DNA of 64,000 bases from Gracilaria domingensis (Eukaryota; Rhodophyta; Florideophyceae; Gracilariales; Gracilariaceae). The stretch lies in contig VCMS01000292.1 in assembly GCA_022539475.1 (NCBI GenBank), positions 18,330 through 82,329 of the forward strand, in the 5' to 3' direction. Made by a program: the position numbers and the translations under genes. This document shows, one piece after another, positions 19,898 through 28,441 of this stretch (its first letter is position 1; each line of letters starts with the position of its first letter). The notes below the pieces were generated by a model that saw only the letters and a list, made by a program, of their open reading frames with translations, made no database searches and was not told where the DNA came from.

Positions 19898-20383
19898 ATG
19901 AACCATCCTTCACAAAATTTCATCAATGATGCGCTTTGGGATATGGACATAATGCATTCCAATCGGCAACAAGACGACGTTCTTTCGAATGCTTTTCTCA
20001 CAGAAGAAGGGTTACAACAGGCTCTTCAATCTCTGGAAGTCTTCAAACAAGCTATCATTCATCAAAGTTCCACCTCCAACACCGTGCAATCTGAGCATGT
20101 CGGCCAATACCAACAGCCGCCCGCACAGCTGGGGACCCCACAACAGACACACCACCCAGTTCAAACCGATCATGCTTCGTATGCGAGCAGTGACATGCCG
20201 ACCAACCGAGATGTTTACAGGACGTACAGGAGCTTGCGCACGAATACCATCAGTCCGCATGTTTACTTCCATGGGGAAAACACGCATATGGCTCGCAGCA
20301 GTTCTGGGAACCATGGTAAGCGGTACTTGAGTGGAAGAGCCCGCTCGGTGGAACAACGTGGTCAGAGACATCCTCCCAAGTAA
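19898..20383 (+). CDS. Hypothetical Gln/Ser/His-rich protein
   Basis: The ATG at 19898 (MNHPSQNFINDALWDMDIMH) opens 161 codons; the frame is open for another 400 bases upstream but without an ATG of better context. The N-terminal 60 residues look helical and acidic (DDVLSNAFLTEEGLQQAL, SLEVFKQAI). The middle is rich in Gln, Pro, Thr and His. The C-terminus is basic (GKRYLSGRARSVEQRGQR). The layout loosely recalls the two 170-aa paralogues at 11.3 and 17.2 kb, but I cannot claim homology. No signal peptide or membrane helix. It could be a regulatory protein; function unknown. Confidence 0.4.
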   Translation: MNHPSQNFINDALWDMDIMHSNRQQDDVLSNAFLTEEGLQQALQSLEVFKQAIIHQSSTSNTVQSEHVGQYQQPPAQLGTPQQTHHPVQTDHASYASSDMPTNRDVYRTYRSLRTNTISPHVYFHGENTHMARSSSGNHGKRYLSGRARSVEQRGQRHPPK

Positions 20384-20632
20384 TGAGCTGGTCTTCGTGA
20401 GTAGTCGGTAATATCTTCTGGCGCAGATAGAATAGGCTTTCTACCACTTTGCACGACGCTCCGATAAACAGACAACAGCGGTTTTCTGTTCAAAGCGCGC
20501 GTGGAGGCCGACTGCCGATGAAAACCTTCTTGTGGATAAGGCCGCTAATAAAACAGTGTTTGACCTCGCCTTCGCTCTGTAGCTCAACAGCACGTCTCGT
20601 GCGTCTCGATACAATTCATGATGATGAATGCT

Positions 20633-21370
20633 CTAGGAAAACAGCTTCCTGACAAAGTTCCGCCATTCATCAGCTTGCATCACATCTGCTTTCTTAAGTG
20701 CAAGTGAGAGCAGCATCGTATGTTCAATCTTTCCAGCCTGTACCCATATCCTACCATTCACGCCGACTGCGCTTTGAAACGGAACACGTCCAAGCATCCG
20801 CAGAACCGTTTCATCCCGAACCAAGTTTTTGGCCATTCCAAGTGACACCTGAACAATGGTTCCGCTTTGAAGCTCTCCATACAAGGTCTCACCACCAGAC
20901 CAACTTTTTGTGCTCCCCGGTTCGATGCAAGACACTTCAGTTTCCATGTTCTTCGACGCCCTTATAACGCGACAATAAACCAGGGCGCCAATGGTCAAAT
21001 TCGGTCTGTTCTTTTTGGTAGCACCCTCAAACGCAAGCATTGACAAAGTCGCGGTGTCACTTCCATTAATATCCAGACGATATTCTTCTCCGAATCGGTC
21101 TTGAATGATGCCGATGACTGGATCTTCCAACGCTGGCACGTAGCGTTTCTGATTATTTGCGACCCAGAGCTTGTTGCGATTCGGTTCGTAGCGTATGTGT
21201 CCCGCCTTGCTAGCCAGTAGATCTGAGCTCTTCTGGGTGACTCCGCCTCCCACTCGAATTACGGCTTGGGACGCTTCGGGGATGTTGAGGATGGTGGCAA
21301 GCTTCTCACCTGGTAGAATCAGAGATCCTGGATCGCCCTTCAACTTCAAACCCGAGGATTTCGCCGCCAT
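20633..21370 (-). CDS. RRP40: RNA exosome subunit RRP40 (EXOSC3 homologue)
   Basis: A 245-residue ORF with ATG at 21370 (MAAKSSGLKLKGDP). It matches the RRP40/EXOSC3 plan: an N-terminal domain (LPGEKL, RVGGGV, KAGHIRY), an S1 RNA-binding domain (DPVIGIIQDRFGEEYRLDIN, LSMLAFEGATKKNRPN, GALVYCRVI) and a C-terminal KH domain with the hallmark VGVNGRIWVQA. FEGATK-RNRPN and NGRIWV are near-invariant in this family. RRP40 is one of three cap proteins of the nine-subunit ring, which threads RNA to the catalytic subunits for processing and decay in nucleus and cytoplasm. Length is normal for the family and no intron is seen. A TATA-like TATTTATG lies near 21488 on the minus strand. It is the only clear housekeeping gene of the window. 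Confidence 0.95.
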   Translation of the reverse strand: MAAKSSGLKLKGDPGSLILPGEKLATILNIPEASQAVIRVGGGVTQKSSDLLASKAGHIRYEPNRNKLWVANNQKRYVPALEDPVIGIIQDRFGEEYRLDINGSDTATLSMLAFEGATKKNRPNLTIGALVYCRVIRASKNMETEVSCIEPGSTKSWSGGETLYGELQSGTIVQVSLGMAKNLVRDETVLRMLGRVPFQSAVGVNGRIWVQAGKIEHTMLLSLALKKADVMQADEWRNFVRKLFS

Positions 21371-21505
21371 CCTCAAAGCATCTATCTACCTTCGTATACT
21401 TAGTGAGACAAAGTTTGTGTTAACAAGTTGTGGTACTTCCCTTCATATCTGCTGGGATTGAAAGAGACAGATATCCTGCATAATTACATAAATAGGCTTT
21501 TCATG

Positions 21506-21704
21506 ACACAATTAAAAGACAATTGTTTTAAACGAATCGGATCCTTCCCAAGGCAACCTCAATGAAGTTTCCTCTGCTACAGGCTCGATGGTTTCCGCGT
21601 GCTAATACAGGACTACCCTTGTCGAACACAATGGTGTCCTTTCATGAAGTTGTTGAGCATTGAATCGGTCTCGATTCAATGCTCAACAACTTCATGAAAG
21701 GACA
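21506..21704. repeat. Dispersed ~200-base repeat, copy 1, with hairpin end
   Basis: It begins ACACAATTAAAA, shares CGAATCGGATCC and the pattern TCCTTTCATGAAGT-ATTGAATCG with 27518-27716, and differs in between. In this copy the right end is a perfect hairpin (21635-21667 pairs with 21672-21704). A non-autonomous DNA-element family is the likely origin. Confidence 0.55.
21635..21704. repeat. 70-base perfect hairpin
   Basis: Arms of 33 bases (21635-21667 and 21672-21704) pair without mismatch around the loop GTCT. Only the left arm, shortened, is present in the related repeat near 27690, so the inverted arm arose in this copy or was lost in the other. Confidence 0.9.
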
Positions 21705-22189
21705 GCATTAGACGTCCACGACTGTCGTGGCGACACGAAAGTCATAAGGCAGTTCGTGGCGAAGAGATGAGATGGTGACGTGCAAAAGCCGAGGAGTTGC
21801 GCATGGCTGGAAGGGCGCGGGCAGTCTGCAGTCCGGCGCATCGGGAGTATACTTCGGATGGTCTTGAGAATCGGTCATTTTGGCGCGTTTACGCCTTCCG
21901 TGGCTAGCAAATGCCAGTATGCCATGCACAAGGCACCACTCTGCTTCTTCTTCTTCTTTAATGCGGACAGCATCCTCTAATTCCTAGGATGTAGTAAAAC
22001 TATCGTTACAGAAAGTTTTCTCTCGTCAGAGAGGCCAACAATCTATGTGGGTGTTGTCTAATCAAGTCGGGAAGAGTAAGGTTTTGACGACCACTCTGCT
22101 TCTTAGTTCCCATTCTGATGACTCCTAGTAAGGCATGGGGATTCTCCTCTCATGAGAAGAACTGCTCGCCTCGTCAGTGAAGCATAATC

Positions 22190-22213
22190 CTCCCAGTTTT
22201 ATCAAACTGGGAG
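22190..22213 (-). terminator. Stem-loop just after the stop codon of the minus-strand membrane gene
   Basis: A perfect 10-base stem (CTCCCAGTTT with AAACTGGGAG) and 4-base loop start three bases beyond the stop codon at 22217. In the transcript this would be a 3'-UTR hairpin next to the coding end. A role in 3'-end formation or stability is possible but unproven. Confidence 0.4.
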
Positions 22214-22216
22214 ACT

Positions 22217-23728
22217 TTATGCACTAAGGTTACCAAAAGCGGTCTCATGATTCTCCCCGGAAGACTGTTCCCATTTTACGCCGACCACTGCCCATCCATC
22301 GTTCTCCATTCCTTTGTTAACCAAGACAACCCGACCTTTTCTATCAGGTATGTCTTCAAACTTTTCTTCACTCCATAGCCAATATTTAGCTATCCCCTTA
22401 GCGGTCAGCAAATTCCATCTTACTCTCAATCTCCTTGTCAATCCATCTGTCACGACTTTCATACTCAGAATCACGACTACACTGACTACAAGCAGTACTA
22501 TTCCCCAAGTGCTCCAAGTAGGAACCGTAACAAACTCATCATCCAATTCTACGTCCATATCTGTTAAACCGTCTGTGTTGATCGCTGTGATCATTCGAGT
22601 ACATAATACGGCCAAAATGCCCAACTCTCGGATAGTGTGCATTCTGTTATTCCTTCCCAAAAGGAAAGGCACAGCTCGCATAACGTGCAGATCGTGAAAT
22701 GTTACTCCCTTTAAAGCCGCCAACATGACAATTTGTTGCTCACCTCTTGTACCAGTGACATCGTCATTATACAGTCCCAAAACCGCTTTGTTTTCTGCAA
22801 TTGGCACCAAACATGTTTGGAGGATGAAGTTTCTATCCCACTCCTCAGTCTCTTCATCTCTTACCCAATTCACCGCCGCGAGACATTCGATTTTCTTTCC
22901 AGTCTCAGTGCGGTAGAGTGCTGTGTAATGAGCCCACGGATTCTTGTGTGTCGAGTTTCCCGTGAGTTGTCGCTCAGATCCCTCAATTCTGTCGTCCTGG
23001 TTTATGTTCCCTGCCAAAAAGCTGTATTCTTCTAGGGCGCCGATTCTTACATCTCCCACTTCTTGGTGTGGAACTGTCACTTCTTCTGAGTGCGAGTCTC
23101 TTCCAACGTAGAGTTCGGACTGGTTCCATATATTCAATTTCTCTAAATCTGCTGCCCGAAAACTAGATTCTTCGAGAGCCTCATTGACTTTGATTTGCGT
23201 CGATCTGTTCCTAAAACACCGAGCGCCCCTTCCCGAGGCAAAAGAATGTGCCGAGTTGGTGAGGTTGAACGTAACTGGTGAGTACCAACGTTCAGCTACG
23301 CTGAAACAGGTCCCCTCTACCCGTTGCAGTGCACCACGCATTTTCACGATATAGCCTGGAGTAGCCTGAGAAAGCTGAGTCAAGCTCGAAGCTTGCCTCG
23401 ACAATCGGAAAGTATCCGTCCTTGTCGTCCAAATGGACGTAGCTCCAGACGAGAAATCAAGCGCCATTTCCAGCACTGCGGTAGCTAACATAGTGAGAAC
23501 CACAGATAAACGACTTAACGACCTGGGTTGTTTTCTGCCACGTCTAAATCGTAAACGCCAAAGTGAATCCGTGTGACAAAAGCCCGCTGTTTTCGTCAAG
23601 GTTTTGGACGCACTGTATCCAGTAACTGTGTTGAGCAACCATTCAGCTGAAGAACTTATCGTAAGGGAAAACAAAAGGTACTTTAGCACGTTGAATACTT
23701 TGGGGTCTATGAAGATAAACTGAACCAT
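22217..23728 (-). CDS. Membrane glycoprotein, paralogue of 24280-25779, function unknown
   Basis: A 503-residue ORF with ATG at 23728. Hydrophobic segments lie at residues about 12-32 (VFNVLKYLLFSLTISSSAEW), 75-93 (LSVVLTMLATAVLEMAL) and 420-440 (WGIVLLVVSVVVILSMKVV). The 320 residues between the second and third are probably extracellular, with several N-glycosylation sites (NLT, NRS, NQS, NST). The paralogue shares RVEGTC, EYSFLA, LTGNSTH, RELG-LA-LC-RMIT and VPTWS-WG in the same order. A minus-strand TATA-like TATAAAAC at 23822-23829 sits about 95 bases before the start. No known domain; the loop might be a ligand-binding or adhesion module. Confidence 0.8.
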   Translation of the reverse strand: MVQFIFIDPKVFNVLKYLLFSLTISSSAEWLLNTVTGYSASKTLTKTAGFCHTDSLWRLRFRRGRKQPRSLSRLSVVLTMLATAVLEMALDFSSGATSIWTTRTDTFRLSRQASSLTQLSQATPGYIVKMRGALQRVEGTCFSVAERWYSPVTFNLTNSAHSFASGRGARCFRNRSTQIKVNEALEESSFRAADLEKLNIWNQSELYVGRDSHSEEVTVPHQEVGDVRIGALEEYSFLAGNINQDDRIEGSERQLTGNSTHKNPWAHYTALYRTETGKKIECLAAVNWVRDEETEEWDRNFILQTCLVPIAENKAVLGLYNDDVTGTRGEQQIVMLAALKGVTFHDLHVMRAVPFLLGRNNRMHTIRELGILAVLCTRMITAINTDGLTDMDVELDDEFVTVPTWSTWGIVLLVVSVVVILSMKVVTDGLTRRLRVRWNLLTAKGIAKYWLWSEEKFEDIPDRKGRVVLVNKGMENDGWAVVGVKWEQSSGENHETAFGNLSA

Positions 23729-24279
23729 TTTAGACGTAGGTAGTCTGAGTAGTGTTTCACGAAAGTTATCATTTTCAGCTTAAAGAAACTTCCTCTGAAC
23801 CTGTTTCTTATGAACACAACAGTTTTATATTCTGGACAGGGGGCTGGGGCTAGGGGTAGAGGTCGTGTTGGCCTTATGCACGGCCAATGGCTGTTGCTAC
23901 ACGAGTTTTCTATCATAATACAGTTTCGATCAATCGTCAGGGAAGAATGAGGTACGCAGAACTGTAGCTCGAAATGGGTGATCCCAAATCTAAACAGATA
24001 ATAAGAGATGGTCGTATCTTTATTCCTTGCTGGCGGCAACATGGGATGATGTCAGTGACGATTGCTCCTCACAGTATCGACTACCAGAATTCGGCTTATG
24101 GTTCTTCTGTTCGACCATATCCTGCCATGTGATGGATGCTACAAACACTTGTGTCTTGGTTGATTCCATTTCTGCGTAAAGAAAAATCGCTTCGGGCACC
24201 ATGCTTAAAAGGTGGTTAGTAGTTCACTTTCTCTAGACGGCGGTACTCTCCTCATATCAGAAACTGGAAAGTCCCCAAA
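23729..24279. promoter_or_regulatory. Shared divergent promoter region of the membrane-protein pair
   Basis: 551 bases separate the two divergent start codons. Minus-strand TATAAAAC (23822-23829) fits the leftward gene; plus-strand CTTAAAAGG near 24204 is a weaker candidate for the rightward one. No coding frame in this stretch is convincing. Confidence 0.5.
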
Positions 24280-25779
24280 ATGGCAAGCTTCTTCTTTTTG
24301 GCCCCTGAAACTTTCAATGTGCTCAAGTATATTACCCTCTCCTTAGCCGTAAGTCTTGCAACTGAATTCCTTCTCGACAAAATATATGCGTACACTACGA
24401 CGAGGAAACTCCTAAGGAGAGGATGGGTCTGTCCTCCAGAAGCACAGAGTCGAGTACGTGTCAGACGCGGTGTGAAATTTGAAACTTCTCGTGAAGCTTT
24501 CGTGCTCGTAACCGTACTGGCAGCCGTTAGTCTGGAGATGGCTCTGGAGTTTTCGACGAATGCCACATCAACATGGATAACTAGGTCAGCCACATTTAGG
24601 ATGTCGAGACAGGCTTCGACAATAAGCCATGTTCGTCAGAGCAGTCCGGAGTACATTACCAGAATGCGCAATGCACTGGAAAGGGTAGAGGGAACATGCT
24701 ATAGCATTGATGGAGAATGGTATTCACCAGTCCTGTTCAACATGACCGACTCTACTAATTTCTTTGCCACGGGAAGAGCTGCTTGGTGCCTTCAGAACTT
24801 TACACAACGCATTTACGCTACTGAAGTTCTTGAGCAATCCAGTTTCCATGTCGCAGATGTTTTGCATTTATGGAATGATTCACAACTTAGGATTGGTCGA
24901 GATGCAGAGGAATCAGAAGAAACTTTGCCTTATCAAGAAACATGGGATGTTAAAGTTGGCGTCCGTGAGAAGTATAGCTTCTTAGCGGTCAACTTTAGTA
25001 TAAACGGCTTAGTAGAAGGATCTATTAGATCTTTGACGGGAAATAGCACGCACGAGAGTCCACGTGTTTTGGTCACTGCGAACTATACCACAGAAAGCGG
25101 AGAGACGTTCGAGTGCCTTGCACATTCAAAGTATATACAAGACGAGGAGACAGGCACATGGAAGAGAACGAATCCATTCATAGAAGTATGCTTGATACCA
25201 ATTTCAAACGAGAGAATGGTTTTGGGGCTGTTCGATGATTATGATGGTGCGGACGATGTGTTTCAGCTTGTAATGACTGTAGCGCTAAAGGAAGTACAAT
25301 CTTTTCATGATTTGAACTCTCTGCGAGCTGTGCCGTGGATGGTGGGATCAAATAGAGGATTTCATACGTACCGCGAGTTAGGCACTTTGGCAATACTTTG
25401 TAATCGGATGATCACCCAGATTTGCACAGCTGGATTCGGAGATGTATCTTTAGAATTTGGTGACAGACTTGCTACAGTGCCGACCTGGAGTAACTGGGGA
25501 ATGCTGCTCCTCGGGATCAGTATGCTAGTGATTGTAAGTTTAAATCTCGTGATGAGCAGGTTGCAAAGAAGTTTGAAGTTAAGAGGGAATTTGGCAACGG
25601 CGAATGGGGTTGCTGAGCACTGGATACGACAAGAGAGAGATTTTGAAGAGTTCAACAGCAGACAACGAGTTTGTTTGGTTGCAGATAACAGACATAGTGT
25701 CCGTGATTGGGTAAGAATTGGGGTTAGAAGAGAAGAAGGTTTCGGGAAGGAAACAAGTCTGGATTCTTCCTCGTCTTGA
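24280..25779 (+). CDS. Membrane glycoprotein, paralogue of 22217-23728, function unknown
   Basis: A 499-residue ORF with ATG at 24280 (MASFFFLAPETFNVLKYITL). The layout is identical to its divergent neighbour: two N-terminal hydrophobic segments (residues about 12-32 and 72-92), a long probable ectodomain with N-glycosylation sites (NAT, NMT, NDS, NYT, NST), one membrane helix at about 410-432 (WGMLLLGISMLVIVSLNLV) and a charged cytosolic tail. Shared blocks include ALERVEGTCY, YSPV, EKYSFLAVN, SLTGNSTHESP and YRELGTLAILCNRMIT. The head-to-head arrangement points to an inverted local duplication, now well diverged. Its last codons are the start of a segment duplicated at 33.64 kb. Function unknown. 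Confidence 0.8.
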   Translation: MASFFFLAPETFNVLKYITLSLAVSLATEFLLDKIYAYTTTRKLLRRGWVCPPEAQSRVRVRRGVKFETSREAFVLVTVLAAVSLEMALEFSTNATSTWITRSATFRMSRQASTISHVRQSSPEYITRMRNALERVEGTCYSIDGEWYSPVLFNMTDSTNFFATGRAAWCLQNFTQRIYATEVLEQSSFHVADVLHLWNDSQLRIGRDAEESEETLPYQETWDVKVGVREKYSFLAVNFSINGLVEGSIRSLTGNSTHESPRVLVTANYTTESGETFECLAHSKYIQDEETGTWKRTNPFIEVCLIPISNERMVLGLFDDYDGADDVFQLVMTVALKEVQSFHDLNSLRAVPWMVGSNRGFHTYRELGTLAILCNRMITQICTAGFGDVSLEFGDRLATVPTWSNWGMLLLGISMLVIVSLNLVMSRLQRSLKLRGNLATANGVAEHWIRQERDFEEFNSRQRVCLVADNRHSVRDWVRIGVRREEGFGKETSLDSSSS

Positions 25780-25997
25780 CTCAAGATTTGGTCTAGAAAA
25801 GAACCGGAGAAGAACCGTTATTCCTTTCGTTTCCTTAGAGACACACAATCCATATCTTCTATCGCCTGAGACATTGCTTCATAACATGACTTGAAACTTA
25901 TCTCAATCATCAGGGATCACAAGTTCCGAAGCGCATGTTGTGGGACTCTTTTGTTTTGTTGTTCTGCTCAAACTTTTACAGCCTCAGCTATTTTCAC
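25740..25997 (+). repeat. Segmental duplication, copy 1, left part
   Basis: From the last codons of the membrane-protein gene to 25997 the sequence is collinear with about 33641-33905 (shared GCGCATGTTGTGGG and CTGCTCAAACTTTTA). Homology then jumps to 27062-27514, because a 1.06-kb insertion lies between. Confidence 0.75.
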
Positions 25998-27073
25998 AGA
26001 CGAGAACACCTTAGAGGTTAATTCTTTTCCTAACACATAGCTCAGTGAGCGTAACACGGTACAAATCAGATTTGTACAGACAACCCTTGGTATAGTAATA
26101 CCGCAGTAGTAGAATATCCAGGGTTTAAGAATCCGCCTTCTGGCTACCAGACTTGTAGCCCTTCTAACGTAGTCCATTCACAGGTTTTATGAATAAGGAT
26201 ATAACAATGGGAGCATCCTGAAACAGCAAATACACATTTTGTTCTACGCTCAAAGTCACGATTTGAGCGCACGACGTGACTTTGCGCTTGCGATTGGGTT
26301 GAATTCGGTCAGCGGGCTTGCCCCACAGACCGAGTTCTGCTCTCGACGCAAAACATTAGTTTAAGCGCGCGTACTCTTCGGTAGTGAATATCGATTGGCT
26401 CCTCTCGCTGCGCATTCCCCACTCTGTGCGTTCGCTTCAGAATGTGTGGTGATCTTTGAATGGACGACTGAAAAGAACTCTTGAAATGACTTTTGATTTA
26501 CTTCGGAGGTTTTCGTTTTTGTTCTTTCAGGAAGTCATCTGCATTGCAAATATACAAAAGCACACAATGCAGTTTTGTGCGTTTGGTGTTTCAGGATGCT
26601 CCCAATATCAACTGCGCCACACAAAATCTTAAATCCTCATACAGAAAGCCATTTTTGAAACATGCAATCCTTAATAGACGCATAGACATTTTTGAATTTA
26701 AAATTGGATAGGCTCGCCTAAATAGCAAGACAATGATTTTGTAGTCTACAACACCATTGCCATGCTCCAAGTTGTAGCAAGCCAAGCCTGCCATCCTAGG
26801 CTGCAGTTCGCAGTATATCGTCGTTCTTTCCCGTGAGTGATGGACGCTGTTCATATTGCAGTAGTTGAGGCCTATCTTCGCTACAAGAATTTACACGTTA
26901 CAAGAAAATAGATGTTGTCCACCCCTTCCATCCGTATATCGAGGGTTGTCTGTAGTCAGCAGCCAAGTTGATAGGGCAAGCATTATAGGTGCTGGGGATC
27001 CTTAGCAAAACCGCACGCGATACGAGTAATAAGCGTATCACGCTCATAATGAAGAAGAAGAAGCTATTTTCAC
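25986..27073. mobile_element. 1.06-kb insertion with 12-base flanking direct repeats
   Basis: AGCTATTTTCAC occurs at 25986-25997 and again at 27062-27073, exactly at the point where homology to the 33.6-34.4 kb copy is interrupted. The inserted 1064 bases end in a short GAA run just before the second repeat, a tail type used by some non-LTR retroposons. No reverse transcriptase or tRNA-like promoter is evident. It also holds a MITE-like element (26208-26604) and a small palindrome near 26050. The class is uncertain. Confidence 0.55.
26208..26604. mobile_element. MITE-like element with 18-base terminal inverted repeats
   Basis: TGGGAGCATCCTGAAACA at 26208-26225 is repeated inverted, without mismatch, at 26587-26604. 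The 397-base interior has no coding capacity. Length and ends fit a non-autonomous DNA transposon; the superfamily is unclear and I see no certain target duplication. Confidence 0.6.
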
Positions 27074-27514
27074 TCATGTATTTTTGTGAATATATGCCTC
27101 TTCAACTATTGGCTTTATCGAACTCATTGGATTGCGCTAGTTATGCCGAAACGGCATACGTAAGATCAATGGCCCCTATCGACATGTGTCCTCTAGATAC
27201 TCTGTATAGTGCAAATCCCACCCCGTGCACACCACCAATCCATTTTTGAGAAAGCAGTTCGTGCAACCGCCCAAGGATAAGAACTTGTCGTCAGTCCCCT
27301 AGTTTCCGAGAACAGGTGAGTTCTTCTTGGTTGCATCCTGATATGGGGACTACAAATAATTCTCTATCGAATTTGGCACATGTGTACACGGCAAGATGAA
27401 GAAGCTGTAATGATGTAGTTACGAGTGTTTCCCGAGCAATACTTGAATCATTCAAGTTGAATGTATGATCCGCATCAGTTCTCATTCTGGAAATGGTTAG
27501 CATTGGGATGCTAC
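27062..27514 (+). repeat. Segmental duplication, copy 1, right part
   Basis: Collinear with about 33905-34369 (shared TTGCGCTAGTTATG, CGACATGTGTCC, AATCCCACCCCGTG, GGGGACTACAAATAAT and GATCCGCATCAGTT-like blocks). It ends at GATGCTACC, where a dispersed ~200-base repeat begins. Confidence 0.75.
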
Positions 27515-27517
27515 CTC

Positions 27518-27716
27518 ACACAATTAAAAAATAATCGCTTTGAATGAATCGGATCCGTCGGACGGAACCCGTCCCGAGTTACGCGGCTACCATGCCCATT
27601 CGGCATTCCGATTGAGATTAGTTAACCTTGCTGAGGCGAAGACGTTTCCTCTACTTTTGGACTAGGTCACACTGTGACCGTCACAGTGCTATCCTTTCAT
27701 GAAGTATTGAATCGAG
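27518..27716. repeat. Dispersed ~200-base repeat, copy 2
   Basis: Counterpart of 21506-21704 (CACAATTAAAA, GAATCGGATCC, CTTTCATGAAGTATTGAATCG). It starts right where homology of the segmental duplication stops, so its insertion or a breakpoint at its edge probably ended that homology. Confidence 0.5.
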
Positions 27717-28441
27717 ACGTTTCGCCCCAATGCTGGCGTCAATATCTACGCAGACTACGTCAGCGCTCGTTCGTTCTACAAAAAGTGATGGAGACAAAAC
27801 GAAATGTCAGTTTGCATCAGCTCAACAACTGACGAACATAAGAGCATCACACTTGGTCTCTACGCACGATTCTGGAATCTCCAACATTTACACTAGCAAT
27901 TTACAACCGTACCTGTCGGCTACTTCAGAGTCTGACTGCCAAAATTCTCTGCTCCACAGTTTTAGCCTCATTCGAAGTCTTTGCCGGAAGCATGGATGAC
28001 CTACAACACGATCGCACTGATGGCCGATCCCCAACCCCACTCCTATGACCTTTCCTATCATCGCAAACTTTGCCTGAAGCGGTTTACTCTCCTTGATTAC
28101 GACCCTTCTGCAGCCATATCCGTGGCAGCACCCGGGCCTTTTTTTGCATCTAAAGGACTCAGCACGTCGCTTTGAAGGCATCTTTTCAAAGCATTTGACA
28201 GTTGCCCGCTGTTAAACTTCTAGCAATTCCCCGCAAAAAAGAAAAGGTGGACACCCTCGTCCTGCTAATCTTCAACTACCTCTCGCAACGCCTTCAAGAT
28301 GGAATTAGCCGCTTTTAGAGCACTTCAACTGACCTCCTCTATTCAAGAATGGCCACCAAACACGTGACTATGGCTTACACGGTGCGACCCCAAAGACACC
28401 AAGTGCCCAAATCCTGCTCCAACATGTAAAGCGTCTCGATG
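27717..28441. other. Intergenic region
   Basis: Short frames only; nothing supportable as a gene. Confidence 0.5.
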
